NCBI RefSeq assembly: GCF_023062595.1
Contig: NZ_JALLAN010000021.1
Span: 19,022 to 83,021, forward strand
DNA from: Arthrobacter rhizosphaerae
GTDB taxonomy: Bacteria; Actinomycetota; Actinomycetes; Actinomycetales; Micrococcaceae
Reading direction: 5' to 3'
Length of the DNA: 64,000 nucleotides
Below, piece by piece: positions 34,364 through 42,077 of this stretch. The position numbers were made by a program, and so were the translations under genes. Every line of letters begins with the position of its first letter. The stretch's first letter is position 1. A model generated the notes under the pieces. That model was given only the letters and a program-made list of their open reading frames with translations, did not search any database and was not told where the DNA came from.

Positions 34364-35132
34364 GCTTGGCTGTCTCCACGATCTCCTGGCGCACAGAATC
34401 CAGGTAAGCGTCAGGATCGGATTGTCCCGCCACAGCCTGCGCTTGGAGGGAAACGTTGACGGCGGCCACTACCTTGCTGGGACCGTCATACACCGGCGCT
34501 GCGACAGACATCAGTCCCACCTCGAGCTCCTGGTCCAGAAGGCACCACCCCTGGGCCCGGACGGTTTCGAGAACCGCCAGCAGTTCCTGCTTGGTTCCAA
34601 CCGCCCTCGGGGTCAGGGGACTGATTTCGGCTGCCGCCAAGTACTCCTGCAACTTGGCCGGAGGCAGGGCTGCCAGCAGGACCCGGCCCATCGACGTCGC
34701 ATAGGCCGGGAAGCGTGTGCCCACGGTAATGCCCACATTCATGATCCGGCGGGTGGTGACGCGCGCGATGTAGGCGATGTCCGTCCCGTCCAGGACGGCA
34801 GCCGACGTCGACTCCCCCAGCTTGAGGGACAGCTCTTCCAGATGGGGCTGCGCAAGTTGGGGGAGGGACAGCCCGGACAGGTAGGCATAGCCGAGCTGCA
34901 GCACCTGAGCAGTGAGCCCGAAGGTCTTGCCGTCGGTGCGCACATATCCCAGCTCCACCAGGGTGTGCAGAAACCTCCGTGCCGTGGCGCGCGTCAGATC
35001 CGTGCGCGCTGCCACCTCGGTGAGGGTCATCAGCGGATGGTCGGTGTCGAACGCACGAATGACGGCCAGCCCGCGCGCCAGCGACTGCACGTACTGGTCG
35101 CTGGCCTGTGGAGGCGCTGCTTGGTCAATCAT
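34332..35132 (-). CDS. pcaR: IclR family regulator of the pca operon
   Basis: The 266-residue protein has an N-terminal winged helix (LTEVAARTDLTRATARRFLHTL, residues about 36-57) and an IclR effector domain with QVLQLGYAYLSGLSLPQ. Homologues of the PcaR/PobR subgroup (whose second helix reads TRATARRFL) regulate protocatechuate catabolism and bind 3-oxoadipate or protocatechuate. It is the last gene of the leftward pca operon, so it is inferred to control it. The ATG at 35132 is chosen over the TTG at 35141. It overlaps the 3' end of the GH32 gene. Confidence 0.88.
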   Translation of the reverse strand: MIDQAAPPQASDQYVQSLARGLAVIRAFDTDHPLMTLTEVAARTDLTRATARRFLHTLVELGYVRTDGKTFGLTAQVLQLGYAYLSGLSLPQLAQPHLEELSLKLGESTSAAVLDGTDIAYIARVTTRRIMNVGITVGTRFPAYATSMGRVLLAALPPAKLQEYLAAAEISPLTPRAVGTKQELLAVLETVRAQGWCLLDQELEVGLMSVAAPVYDGPSKVVAAVNVSLQAQAVAGQSDPDAYLDSVRQEIVETAKLISADLSAKH

Positions 35133-35159
35133 GGTTACCAATCCTATTGGCGCGAGGGG

Positions 35160-35855
35160 TTAGGGTTCGACGGCGGGCGCTGCCTCAGGCGCGACGGGCA
35201 TGAGCGGGACGGGCACCAGCGCCTGAAGCTCCTCGAACGTACAGCCAAACGTCTCGCGGACTTGAACACCGTTGGGTCCGGTGAGGAACACGGCCATATC
35301 GGTATACACCCGGGTCACGCAGCCAACCCCGGTGAGCGGATATGTACAGGTGTCCACGAGCTTGGACGCTCCCTCACGGGTCAGGAGGGTCATCATCACG
35401 AAAACGTCCTTGGCGCCGGTGGCCAGATCCATCGCTCCGCCGACTGCCGGAATCGCATCCGGGGCGCCCGTGTGCCAGTTGGCAAGATCCCCCGCGGCAG
35501 AGACCTGGAATGCTCCCAGGACACAGATGTCCAGATGCCCGCCCCGCATCATGGCGAACGAGTCGGCATGGTGGAAGTAGGAGGCCCCGGGCAGTTCCGT
35601 GACGGGGATCTTGCCGGCGTTGATGAGGTCGCCGTCGATCTGGTCGCCGGTGGCTTCCGGCCCCATCCCCAGCATGCCGTTCTCGGTATGGAGCGTGATG
35701 TCCTGCTCAGGCTGGAGGTAGTTGGACACCAGCGTTGGCTGGCCGATCCCCAAATTCACAAAGGATCCCGGCTTGATGTCCCGCGCCACCAGTCGCGCGA
35801 GCTCGTCGCGGCCCAGCGGCTTTTCCGCCGTTTGAAGGGAAGTTTCAACAGTCAT
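35160..35855 (-). CDS. pcaJ: 3-oxoadipate CoA-transferase subunit B
   Basis: PcaJ is the beta subunit of the enzyme that transfers CoA from succinyl-CoA to 3-oxoadipate. The 231-residue protein has the type I CoA-transferase features SFVNLGIGQPTLVSNYL near residue 30, and TENGMLGMGP near residue 57, where the glutamate is the covalent active-site residue. It follows pcaI after a 1-base gap, and the active enzyme is the PcaI-PcaJ complex. Confidence 0.94.
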   Translation of the reverse strand: MTVETSLQTAEKPLGRDELARLVARDIKPGSFVNLGIGQPTLVSNYLQPEQDITLHTENGMLGMGPEATGDQIDGDLINAGKIPVTELPGASYFHHADSFAMMRGGHLDICVLGAFQVSAAGDLANWHTGAPDAIPAVGGAMDLATGAKDVFVMMTLLTREGASKLVDTCTYPLTGVGCVTRVYTDMAVFLTGPNGVQVRETFGCTFEELQALVPVPLMPVAPEAAPAVEP

Positions 35856-35856
35856 T

Positions 35857-36516
35857 TCAGGCCACCTTCACAATGCTGTTCACGTAGATGCCGGGGGTCA
35901 CAACGTTCTCCGGGTCCAGCCCGCCCACCGGCACGATCTCCGAAACCTGGACCACTGTGTGCTTGGCGGCCGCGGCCATAATAGGCCCGAAGTTGCGGGC
36001 AGTTTTGCGGTACACGAGGTTGCCCTTCCCGTCGGCCTTGAGGGCTTTGATGAGGGCGACGTCGGCATGGATGGGCGTCTCGAAAACCTGCCCCCGGCCA
36101 TCGATGATTCGGGTTTCCTTGCCTTCAGCCAGGATGGTGCCGTAGCCGGTGGGCGTGAAGAAACCGCCGATCCCGGCGCCCGCCGCACGGATTCGCTCGG
36201 CCAGGTTCCCCTGCGGTACCAGTTCCAACTCGATCTCGCCGGCCTTGTACTTCGCGTCGAAGTGCCAGGAGTCAGACTGCCGCGGGAAGGAACAGATCAT
36301 CTTGCGGACCCGGCCCTCCTTGATGAGCAGGGCCAGTCCCTGATCCCCCTGGCCAGCGTTGTTGTTGACCACGGTGAGCTCCTTCGCGCCGCAATCCATC
36401 AGGGCGTCGATCAACTCAAACGGCTGCCCGGCGTTGCCGAACCCGCCGATCATCACCGTGGAGCCGTCCTGGATTCCGGCGACGGCCTCTTCAACAGTGT
36501 CCATGAAGTTCAACAT
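35857..36516 (-). CDS. pcaI: 3-oxoadipate CoA-transferase subunit A
   Basis: PcaI is the alpha subunit of 3-oxoadipate CoA-transferase. The 219-residue protein has the conserved GSTVMIGGFGNAGQPFELIDAL motif near residue 17 (the GGFG-x-G-x-P core) and GGFFTPTGYGTILAEGKE near residue 118. It lies 3 bases after the end of pcaF and one base before pcaJ, in one operon. The complex acts in the cytoplasm at the fifth step of the beta-ketoadipate pathway. Confidence 0.94.
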   Translation of the reverse strand: MLNFMDTVEEAVAGIQDGSTVMIGGFGNAGQPFELIDALMDCGAKELTVVNNNAGQGDQGLALLIKEGRVRKMICSFPRQSDSWHFDAKYKAGEIELELVPQGNLAERIRAAGAGIGGFFTPTGYGTILAEGKETRIIDGRGQVFETPIHADVALIKALKADGKGNLVYRKTARNFGPIMAAAAKHTVVQVSEIVPVGGLDPENVVTPGIYVNSIVKVA

Positions 36517-36519
36517 GTC

Positions 36520-37734
36520 CTAGGCCTTCCTGTTGTCGGGGACAGAATCAGCAGTGACGTTTTCCAACACCACGGCCAGCCCCTGCCCAACACCGATGCA
36601 TATGGCTGCCACGCCCCAGCGCTGACCGGATGCCTGCAGGCTCCGGGCAAGTGTGCCCAGGATCCGCGTGCCGGAGGCACCGAGCGGATGGCCCATGGCG
36701 ATCGCCCCGCCGTGCTGGTTCACGATGGCAGGATCCACACCCCAGGCGTTGATGCAGGCCACTGATTGCGCGGCAAAAGCTTCGTTAAGTTCGACGGCGC
36801 CCACCTGGTCCCAGCCGATCCCCGCCTTCGCGAGGGCCTTGTTCGCGGCTTCCACGGGAGCGTAGCCGAAGTACTGGGGGTCGTTCGCGTGGGCTCCGCG
36901 CCCGGCAATACGGGCCAGTGGTTCCATGCCAAGAAGCCCGGCGGCACGTTCGCTGCCGATCCAGGCTGCGGAGGCGCCGTCGGACAGCGGGGAAGAATTG
37001 CCGGCGGTGACGGTGCCGTTCTCGTTCCGGAATACGGTTTTGAGCCCTCCCAGCTTTTCGGCCGAAGAGCCGGCCCGGATTCCCTCATCCCGGGTCAGAT
37101 CGGTCCCTGGTACCACTGAGACGAGGTTGTCATAGAAGCCCTCATCCCAGGCCTTGGCCGAGAGATTATGCGAGTCCGCGGCGAATTCATCCTGCTGTTG
37201 GCGCGTTACACCGTACTTTTCGCGGAGCCGTTCCGTGGCTTCTCCGAGGGAAATGGTCCATTCGGAGGGCATCGCCTTGTTCACGAGGCGCCAGCCGAGC
37301 GTGGTCGAGGCCAGGGTGAGATCACCCGCCGGGTAGGGCTTCTCCGTCTTGGGCAGCACCCACGGCGCGCGGCTCATGGATTCAGCGCCGCCCACCAGCA
37401 TGAGCTCTGCATCGCCGGCGTTGATCTGGCGGGAGGCGATGATCGCGGCATCTAGGGAGGAACCGCACAGTCGGTTGACGGTAGTGCCGGGGATGGAGAC
37501 CGGCAGGCCTGCGAGGAGGGTACCCATGCGGGCGATGTTCCGGTTTTCTTCGCCTGCGCCGTTGGCGTTGCCGAACACAACCTCATCGATGTGCTCAACG
37601 TCGAGCTGGGGTGCGCGCTTAACTGACTCGCGGATCACGTGGGCGGCCAGATCGTCCGGCCGGATCGAGGCCAGACCGGAGCCGAATTTGCCGAAAGGCG
37701 TCCGGACGGCGTCGTAAATGTATGCCTGGTTCAT
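36520..37734 (-). CDS. pcaF: 3-oxoadipyl-CoA thiolase
   Basis: PcaF cleaves 3-oxoadipyl-CoA with CoA to acetyl-CoA and succinyl-CoA, the last step of the pathway. The 404-residue thiolase has the acyl-enzyme cysteine in VNRLCGSSLDAAI near residue 90, the NEAFAAQSVACIN loop near residue 325, GGAIAMGHPLGASG near residue 358 and the second active-site cysteine in AAICIGVGQG near the end. A 66-bp palindrome lies 29-94 bases upstream. The start is the ATG at 37734. Confidence 0.94.
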   Translation of the reverse strand: MNQAYIYDAVRTPFGKFGSGLASIRPDDLAAHVIRESVKRAPQLDVEHIDEVVFGNANGAGEENRNIARMGTLLAGLPVSIPGTTVNRLCGSSLDAAIIASRQINAGDAELMLVGGAESMSRAPWVLPKTEKPYPAGDLTLASTTLGWRLVNKAMPSEWTISLGEATERLREKYGVTRQQQDEFAADSHNLSAKAWDEGFYDNLVSVVPGTDLTRDEGIRAGSSAEKLGGLKTVFRNENGTVTAGNSSPLSDGASAAWIGSERAAGLLGMEPLARIAGRGAHANDPQYFGYAPVEAANKALAKAGIGWDQVGAVELNEAFAAQSVACINAWGVDPAIVNQHGGAIAMGHPLGASGTRILGTLARSLQASGQRWGVAAICIGVGQGLAVVLENVTADSVPDNRKA

Positions 37735-37762
37735 GAAGTCTGGTCCATTCCTTGAAAGCGGG

Positions 37763-37828
37763 CCCAACTAGGTAGCAGTTGATGTCGTTTTGAGGGCTCA
37801 AAACAGCATCTACTGCTACCTAGTTGGG
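37763..37828. repeat. 66-bp near-perfect palindrome between pcaC and pcaF
   Basis: Left arm 37763-37794 and right arm 37797-37828, each 32 bases, match at 29 positions around a central GG. The outer 17 bases of each arm, CCCAACTAGGTAGCAGT and its complement, are perfect. The right arm provides the last codons and the TAG stop of pcaC. On RNA it would form a very stable hairpin inside the operon message, between pcaC and pcaF. It is not preceded or followed by a T-tract, so it looks like an inserted palindromic element or an RNA-stability/processing hairpin rather than a terminator. Confidence 0.85.
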
Positions 37829-38272
37829 TGGGGCGGGGGCGTTGGGTGGGGCTGCGTTGTCCATTGCTGCGAAGACCTGTTGGGCGGTCTTAAAAGCTGT
37901 GTTGGCGGAGGGAACCCCGCAATAGATGGCTGTCTGCAGCAGGATTTCCTTGATCTCATCCCGGCTCAGGCCGTTGGTGATGGCCGCCCGGATATGCATG
38001 GCCAGTTCTTCCCAATGCCCGTGCGCAACCATCGCAGTGATGGTGACGGCGGACCGCATCTGCCGGGAAAGTCCTGGCCTCGTCCAGATTCCACCCCACG
38101 CAATCCGCGTGATCATGTCCTGGAAGTCCTCAGTAAATGCATCCTTGTTCGCGTTCGCGCGGTCCACATGCTCATCGCCCAGCACCTCGCGGCGGACCGC
38201 CATGCCGGCGTCGTAGATTTCCTGGCTCGTGGCGTCGGGACGGACCACTCCGCCGGGTTCTGCCTCAGTCAT
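37820..38272 (-). CDS. pcaC: 4-carboxymuconolactone decarboxylase
   Basis: PcaC decarboxylates 4-carboxymuconolactone to 3-oxoadipate enol-lactone. The 150-residue protein has the CMD family motifs: GGIWTRPGLSRQMRSAVTITAMVAHGHWEELAMHIRAA in overlapping runs (residues about 60-97), with the conserved E-x8-H-like helix, and EIKEILLQTAIYCGVPSANTAF. The C-terminus (PPNAPAPPN) looks added by the 66-bp palindromic element that carries its stop codon. It overlaps pcaD by eight bases. Confidence 0.94.
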   Translation of the reverse strand: MTEAEPGGVVRPDATSQEIYDAGMAVRREVLGDEHVDRANANKDAFTEDFQDMITRIAWGGIWTRPGLSRQMRSAVTITAMVAHGHWEELAMHIRAAITNGLSRDEIKEILLQTAIYCGVPSANTAFKTAQQVFAAMDNAAPPNAPAPPN

Positions 38273-39074
38273 TGTCGGTTTCTCCCACGAAGTCCTGCAG
38301 TAGTTCGGCCACCCTGGCCGGCGCCTCGGCAGGTGCCAGGTGGGCTACCCCTTCCAAGGCAACGGCCCTTGCTGAGCCTCCTCCGGCTCGAATGCCGGCA
38401 ACCACCTCTTCAGCGAACGACGGCGGAGCCACCCCGTCCTCCACACCGGCCACTGCAAGGGTTGGGACCTGGATGCTGCCAAGTTCTTCACGGACGTCAA
38501 AGGTCGCGAGAGCTTCGCAGCAGAAGGCGTAACTGAAGCGGTCGGCGTCGCGCAGGGAGTGAAGCAACCGGCTGCTCAGTTCCGGTTCGCGCTCCATGAA
38601 GCCCGGGGCGAACCAGCGCTGCGCTGAACCTTGGAACATCACCGGCGTCCCTTGATTCCGGACTGTTGCCGCGCGCTCGTGCCATCCCTCAGGCGTGCCG
38701 AGTTTGGCTCCGCTGCAAAGAATACAGAGGCTCGCGAGCCGTTCACCGTGCTTGATGCCGAGCTGCAGTCCGGTTGCGCCGCCCAGGGAAACCCCGGCGT
38801 AATGGAAAGTGGCGCCCGGCGCGATGGAATCGACAAGGTCGACGACGGCGTCAGCCAGCTCGCCGACGTCGAACGTTCCTTTCGCGGCAGGTGAGACGCC
38901 ATGCCCGGGGAGGTCCCAGGCCACGACGTCGCAGTCATTGCCAAGGAGTGCGGCGGTCTGCCCCCACAGCACTGCGGAGGAGGTACCGAGGGATGGGCCC
39001 ACCACCCATAGAGGCTTCTGGCCGAGTTCCCGCCGGGGCGAAAGCAGCGATGCCTTGAGTGCAGGCCTGGTCAC
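38265..39074 (-). CDS. pcaD: 3-oxoadipate enol-lactonase
   Basis: PcaD hydrolyses 3-oxoadipate enol-lactone to 3-oxoadipate. The 269-residue protein is an alpha/beta hydrolase with the nucleophile elbow GVSLGGATG near residue 96 (serine), WDLPGHGVSP near residue 55 and the late catalytic His in VALEGVAHLAP near residue 247. It shares a GTGA overlap with pcaB upstream and an 8-base overlap with pcaC downstream, so it is one operon. Confidence 0.92.
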   Translation of the reverse strand: MTRPALKASLLSPRRELGQKPLWVVGPSLGTSSAVLWGQTAALLGNDCDVVAWDLPGHGVSPAAKGTFDVGELADAVVDLVDSIAPGATFHYAGVSLGGATGLQLGIKHGERLASLCILCSGAKLGTPEGWHERAATVRNQGTPVMFQGSAQRWFAPGFMEREPELSSRLLHSLRDADRFSYAFCCEALATFDVREELGSIQVPTLAVAGVEDGVAPPSFAEEVVAGIRAGGGSARAVALEGVAHLAPAEAPARVAELLQDFVGETDND

Positions 39075-40567
39075 AACGGCCTCCCTTCGGTTCCTTGCGT
39101 TGCCTTCGCCGAAAATTCAGGGAAGGCAGCGAGAATACGGCGTGAGATCTGATGGCTGTGGCCCAGATAGTTGGCAGGGTCCAGGAGTTCCTCGAGGCGC
39201 TGGTCCGAAAGCTTGTCCTGCGCCACGGTTTCGCGCAATAAGCGGCAGTAGGTGGCTTTCTGCTCCGCGGCCGGCGCAAGAAGCGTCCGATCCACTGCGG
39301 ACTGCAGCAGCTTCCTGCCATCCTCACCCAGGAGCGGAGCGACGGCACTGGCTACGGCTTCGCTCAGCAGCAGGGGACCCGAAAGATCCAGGTTGCGGCG
39401 CATTGCTTCCGGGAAGACCTGCAGGCCTTCGGCGAGTTCCCGGGCCAGGCCGGCTGCACCGAGGGACAGCCGCAACAGTTCGCGGAAGGCCTGCCATTCG
39501 CTGTGCCACGCGCCGTCGGGGCGTTCGTCGTTGAAGCTGGCGGCGGCATGGTGCAGCTGAGCGGCAAGATTGGGGGCCTGGAGGGCGGCGCTGCGGACCA
39601 GAACGGACAGGACGGGGTTCTGCTTTTGCGGCATCGCCGAGGACACCCCCCGCCCTGCCGCCCGGGGTTCGGCCACTTCAGCAACTTCGGGCCTGCTGAG
39701 GAAGAGGATGTCGGCAGCGATCTTGCCCAAAGCATCGGTCACGCCTGCCAGTGCATCCCCGAGGGACGTCACTGCGAAGCGGTTGGTGTGCCAGGGGGCA
39801 GGCGTTGGGCTGAGGCCCAACTGCGCGGCGAGCCGGTCAGAGAGGTCCAGCGCACTTACGGCTGATCCCGGTATGCGTCCGGCTTCCCTCCCGGAAGACG
39901 TTCCAGTCCCCCGAGACGTTTCAACCAGCACGGTTCCGGACGCCAGGGTCCCTGCCGCTCCCCCGGTCTGCACGGGCAACTGTACCGACTCGAGCTTCCG
40001 GGCAGCGGCGGCGAGTCCGTGGAACCACTGTGCCGCCCTCAGGCCAAAGGTCACGGGAAGGGAATGCTGGGTCAGGCTGCGGCCCACACACAGGGTGTCC
40101 GCATGCCGTTCGGCGAGGCTGGCAAGGGCCGTCGTCGTGCTGTGAACGTCTCCCAGCAGGGCAGCGACGGCGTTCCGAGCCAGCAGCATAAGGGCCGAAT
40201 CCAGGACGTCCTGGCTGGTCAGCGAGGTGTGGACGGCCCGGACGGCGCCGATATTTCCGGTGTCCAGTTTCCTGACCTGCGTGCGGAGATCGTCGAGCAA
40301 AGGAATGACCGGATTTCCGCCGCCTTGGGCACGCACCGTGATGTCCGCGGCGTCGTAGTGGCTGACGTCCGCAGCAGCGGTAATGACGGCGGCCGAGCCT
40401 GCCGGGGCCAGTCCCGCCTTTTCCAGGACCGAGGCCCAGGCTGCCTCGACGGCCAGGATTGCCGCCAGCACCGCCCGGTCGCCCGTCAGGATCGCCACCA
40501 GGGGCGACGCCGAAACGGGACTCAGGAGGCCGACGTCGCCGTCGAAGCCGGGCTCGGGACTGCTCAT
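39071..40567 (-). CDS. pcaB: 3-carboxy-cis,cis-muconate cycloisomerase
   Basis: PcaB lactonises 3-carboxy-cis,cis-muconate to 4-carboxymuconolactone. The 498-residue protein belongs to the fumarase/aspartase superfamily, with SSAMPQKQNPVLSVLVRSAA near residue 310 in place of the fumarase GSSxMPxKxNP motif, and the TSQDVLDSALMLLARN motif near residue 112. It is one of the longer members of its family. Its start overlaps pcaG by four bases and its stop overlaps pcaD. Confidence 0.93.
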   Translation of the reverse strand: MSSPEPGFDGDVGLLSPVSASPLVAILTGDRAVLAAILAVEAAWASVLEKAGLAPAGSAAVITAAADVSHYDAADITVRAQGGGNPVIPLLDDLRTQVRKLDTGNIGAVRAVHTSLTSQDVLDSALMLLARNAVAALLGDVHSTTTALASLAERHADTLCVGRSLTQHSLPVTFGLRAAQWFHGLAAAARKLESVQLPVQTGGAAGTLASGTVLVETSRGTGTSSGREAGRIPGSAVSALDLSDRLAAQLGLSPTPAPWHTNRFAVTSLGDALAGVTDALGKIAADILFLSRPEVAEVAEPRAAGRGVSSAMPQKQNPVLSVLVRSAALQAPNLAAQLHHAAASFNDERPDGAWHSEWQAFRELLRLSLGAAGLARELAEGLQVFPEAMRRNLDLSGPLLLSEAVASAVAPLLGEDGRKLLQSAVDRTLLAPAAEQKATYCRLLRETVAQDKLSDQRLEELLDPANYLGHSHQISRRILAAFPEFSAKATQGTEGRPL

Positions 40568-41151
40568 CGAGATTCCTTGCCAGCGGCACCGCCGTCGAAA
40601 TCAAGAAAAACGGTCTCGCCTTCACCCTGCAGCCGGACGTCCCACGTCAGTCCGCCGTCCGGATCCCGGCGGGCAATCAGGGTCTGCCGGCGATCGGGAT
40701 CGAGTGAACTCAGCAGGGGGTCCGCGGCAAGTGCTTCCTGGTTCTCCGGCAGATAGATGCGGGTGAACAGGCGGTTCATCAGGCCCCTGGCGAACACGGC
40801 CACGGCGATGAATGGGGCAGCACCCGGTTTGGTGGGGCCCGGGTTGACTGTGGTGAACGTATACACGCCGGAATAGCCCACGGAACTGCGTCCCCAGCCT
40901 GTAAAGGTGTACCCGTCGCGGACAAGGGAGCCTGTCCGCTGCACGATCTCCCCTTCAGCGTCAGGCTGCCAGATTTCCAGGAGGGCGTCCGGAACGGGGT
41001 GACCCGCGCCGTCGTATACCGTGCCTTGGAGGCGAATCGATCCCGGCGACCCCGGCGCAAGGAGTTCGCCGTCCTTCTCGTAGGGCAAGGCGTAACCGTA
41101 GAACGGGCCAACTGTCTGGCCGGGTGTTGCGGTGAGCTTGGAATCACTCAT
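40564..41151 (-). CDS. pcaG: Protocatechuate 3,4-dioxygenase alpha subunit
   Basis: PcaG is the alpha chain of the enzyme that opens protocatechuate between the two hydroxyl-bearing carbons. The 195-residue protein starts MSDSKLTATPGQTVGPFYG and has the intradiol-dioxygenase core ARGLMNRLFTRIYLPEN near residue 135, but it lacks the four-residue Tyr/Tyr/His/His iron site, as expected for this subunit. It overlaps pcaH by eight bases. Confidence 0.93.
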   Translation of the reverse strand: MSDSKLTATPGQTVGPFYGYALPYEKDGELLAPGSPGSIRLQGTVYDGAGHPVPDALLEIWQPDAEGEIVQRTGSLVRDGYTFTGWGRSSVGYSGVYTFTTVNPGPTKPGAAPFIAVAVFARGLMNRLFTRIYLPENQEALAADPLLSSLDPDRRQTLIARRDPDGGLTWDVRLQGEGETVFLDFDGGAAGKESR

Positions 41152-42028
41152 GGTGGTCACCTTCCGCCCCGAGGGCCTCATTTTCGGTCCAGGTCCGCTT
41201 CGACCCTGTCAGCACGATGTCCCAGTTGTAGCCGAGGGCCCATTCCGGTTCCGTTAGCTCGTGGTCATAGTTGGCCACGAGACGGTCGCGGGCGTCCTGG
41301 TCAACGATCGACTGGTAGATCGGGTCCAGGGGGAACAACTGATCGCCCGGGAAGTACATCTGGGTGACGATGCGCTGCGTGAATTCACTCCCGAACAGCG
41401 AGAAGTGGATGTGCGCGGGACGCCAGGCGTTGAGGTGGTTCTTCCACGGATAGGCTCCTGGCTTGATGGTGATGAAGCGGTAGGAACCGTCCGGCCCGGT
41501 GATGCAGCGCCCTACCCCGGTGAACTGGGGATCGATCGGGGCGGGATGCTGGTCCCGCTTGTGGATGTAGCGGCCGGAGGCGTTGGCCTGCCAGATCTCC
41601 ACAAGCTGCCCGGCGACAGGCCGGCCATCGCCGTCGAGCACCCGGCCGGCGACGATGATGCGTTCGCCCTGGGGCTCGCCGTTGTGCTGGATGGTGAGGT
41701 CAGATTCCAGCGCATGCACGTCCTGGTGCCCGAAAGCCGGCGAGTAAAGCTCGATGGTTTCCGGATCCGCGTGGTGCAGGCTCTTCGTAGGGTGGCGCAG
41801 GATGCTGCTGCGGTAGGGCGCGAAGTCCAGCCGCGGCTGGATCTCCGGTGCATCGCCGCTCCTGAGCTTCGCGGCATAGGCATCGCCGATGGCCTTGAGC
41901 TCGGCGCTCAAATCCGCCTGCGTTTCCACTCGTGGTGTTGCCGCCTTCGGGGGCACTTCGGCTGCGTCGGACAGATCCTCGGTAAGGGAATCAGCGTTGT
42001 ACGTTTCGGCCTTGAAATTCTCTGGCAC
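41144..42028 (-). CDS. pcaH: Protocatechuate 3,4-dioxygenase beta subunit
   Basis: PcaH is the iron-bearing subunit. The 294-residue protein contains the ligand region GAYPWKNHLNAWRPAHIHFS near residue 205, with the tyrosine and HIH histidines, and an N-terminal extension of about 60 residues before the conserved LDFAPYRSSILRHPTKSLHH segment. The GTG at 42028 has a perfect AAGGAGG ribosome site. It begins the pcaHGBDC run and follows the dehydroshikimate dehydratase gene after 49 bases. Confidence 0.94.
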   Translation of the reverse strand: MPENFKAETYNADSLTEDLSDAAEVPPKAATPRVETQADLSAELKAIGDAYAAKLRSGDAPEIQPRLDFAPYRSSILRHPTKSLHHADPETIELYSPAFGHQDVHALESDLTIQHNGEPQGERIIVAGRVLDGDGRPVAGQLVEIWQANASGRYIHKRDQHPAPIDPQFTGVGRCITGPDGSYRFITIKPGAYPWKNHLNAWRPAHIHFSLFGSEFTQRIVTQMYFPGDQLFPLDPIYQSIVDQDARDRLVANYDHELTEPEWALGYNWDIVLTGSKRTWTENEALGAEGDHHE

Positions 42029-42077
42029 AGTAACCTCCTTCGGGTTATCGGTGTTGGCTCGGACAATGGGTGGTGGT

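Noticed and set aside
33903..35981. A 692-codon open frame crossing GH32, pcaR and pcaJ
   Set aside because: It covers three well-supported genes in other frames and has no conserved motif.
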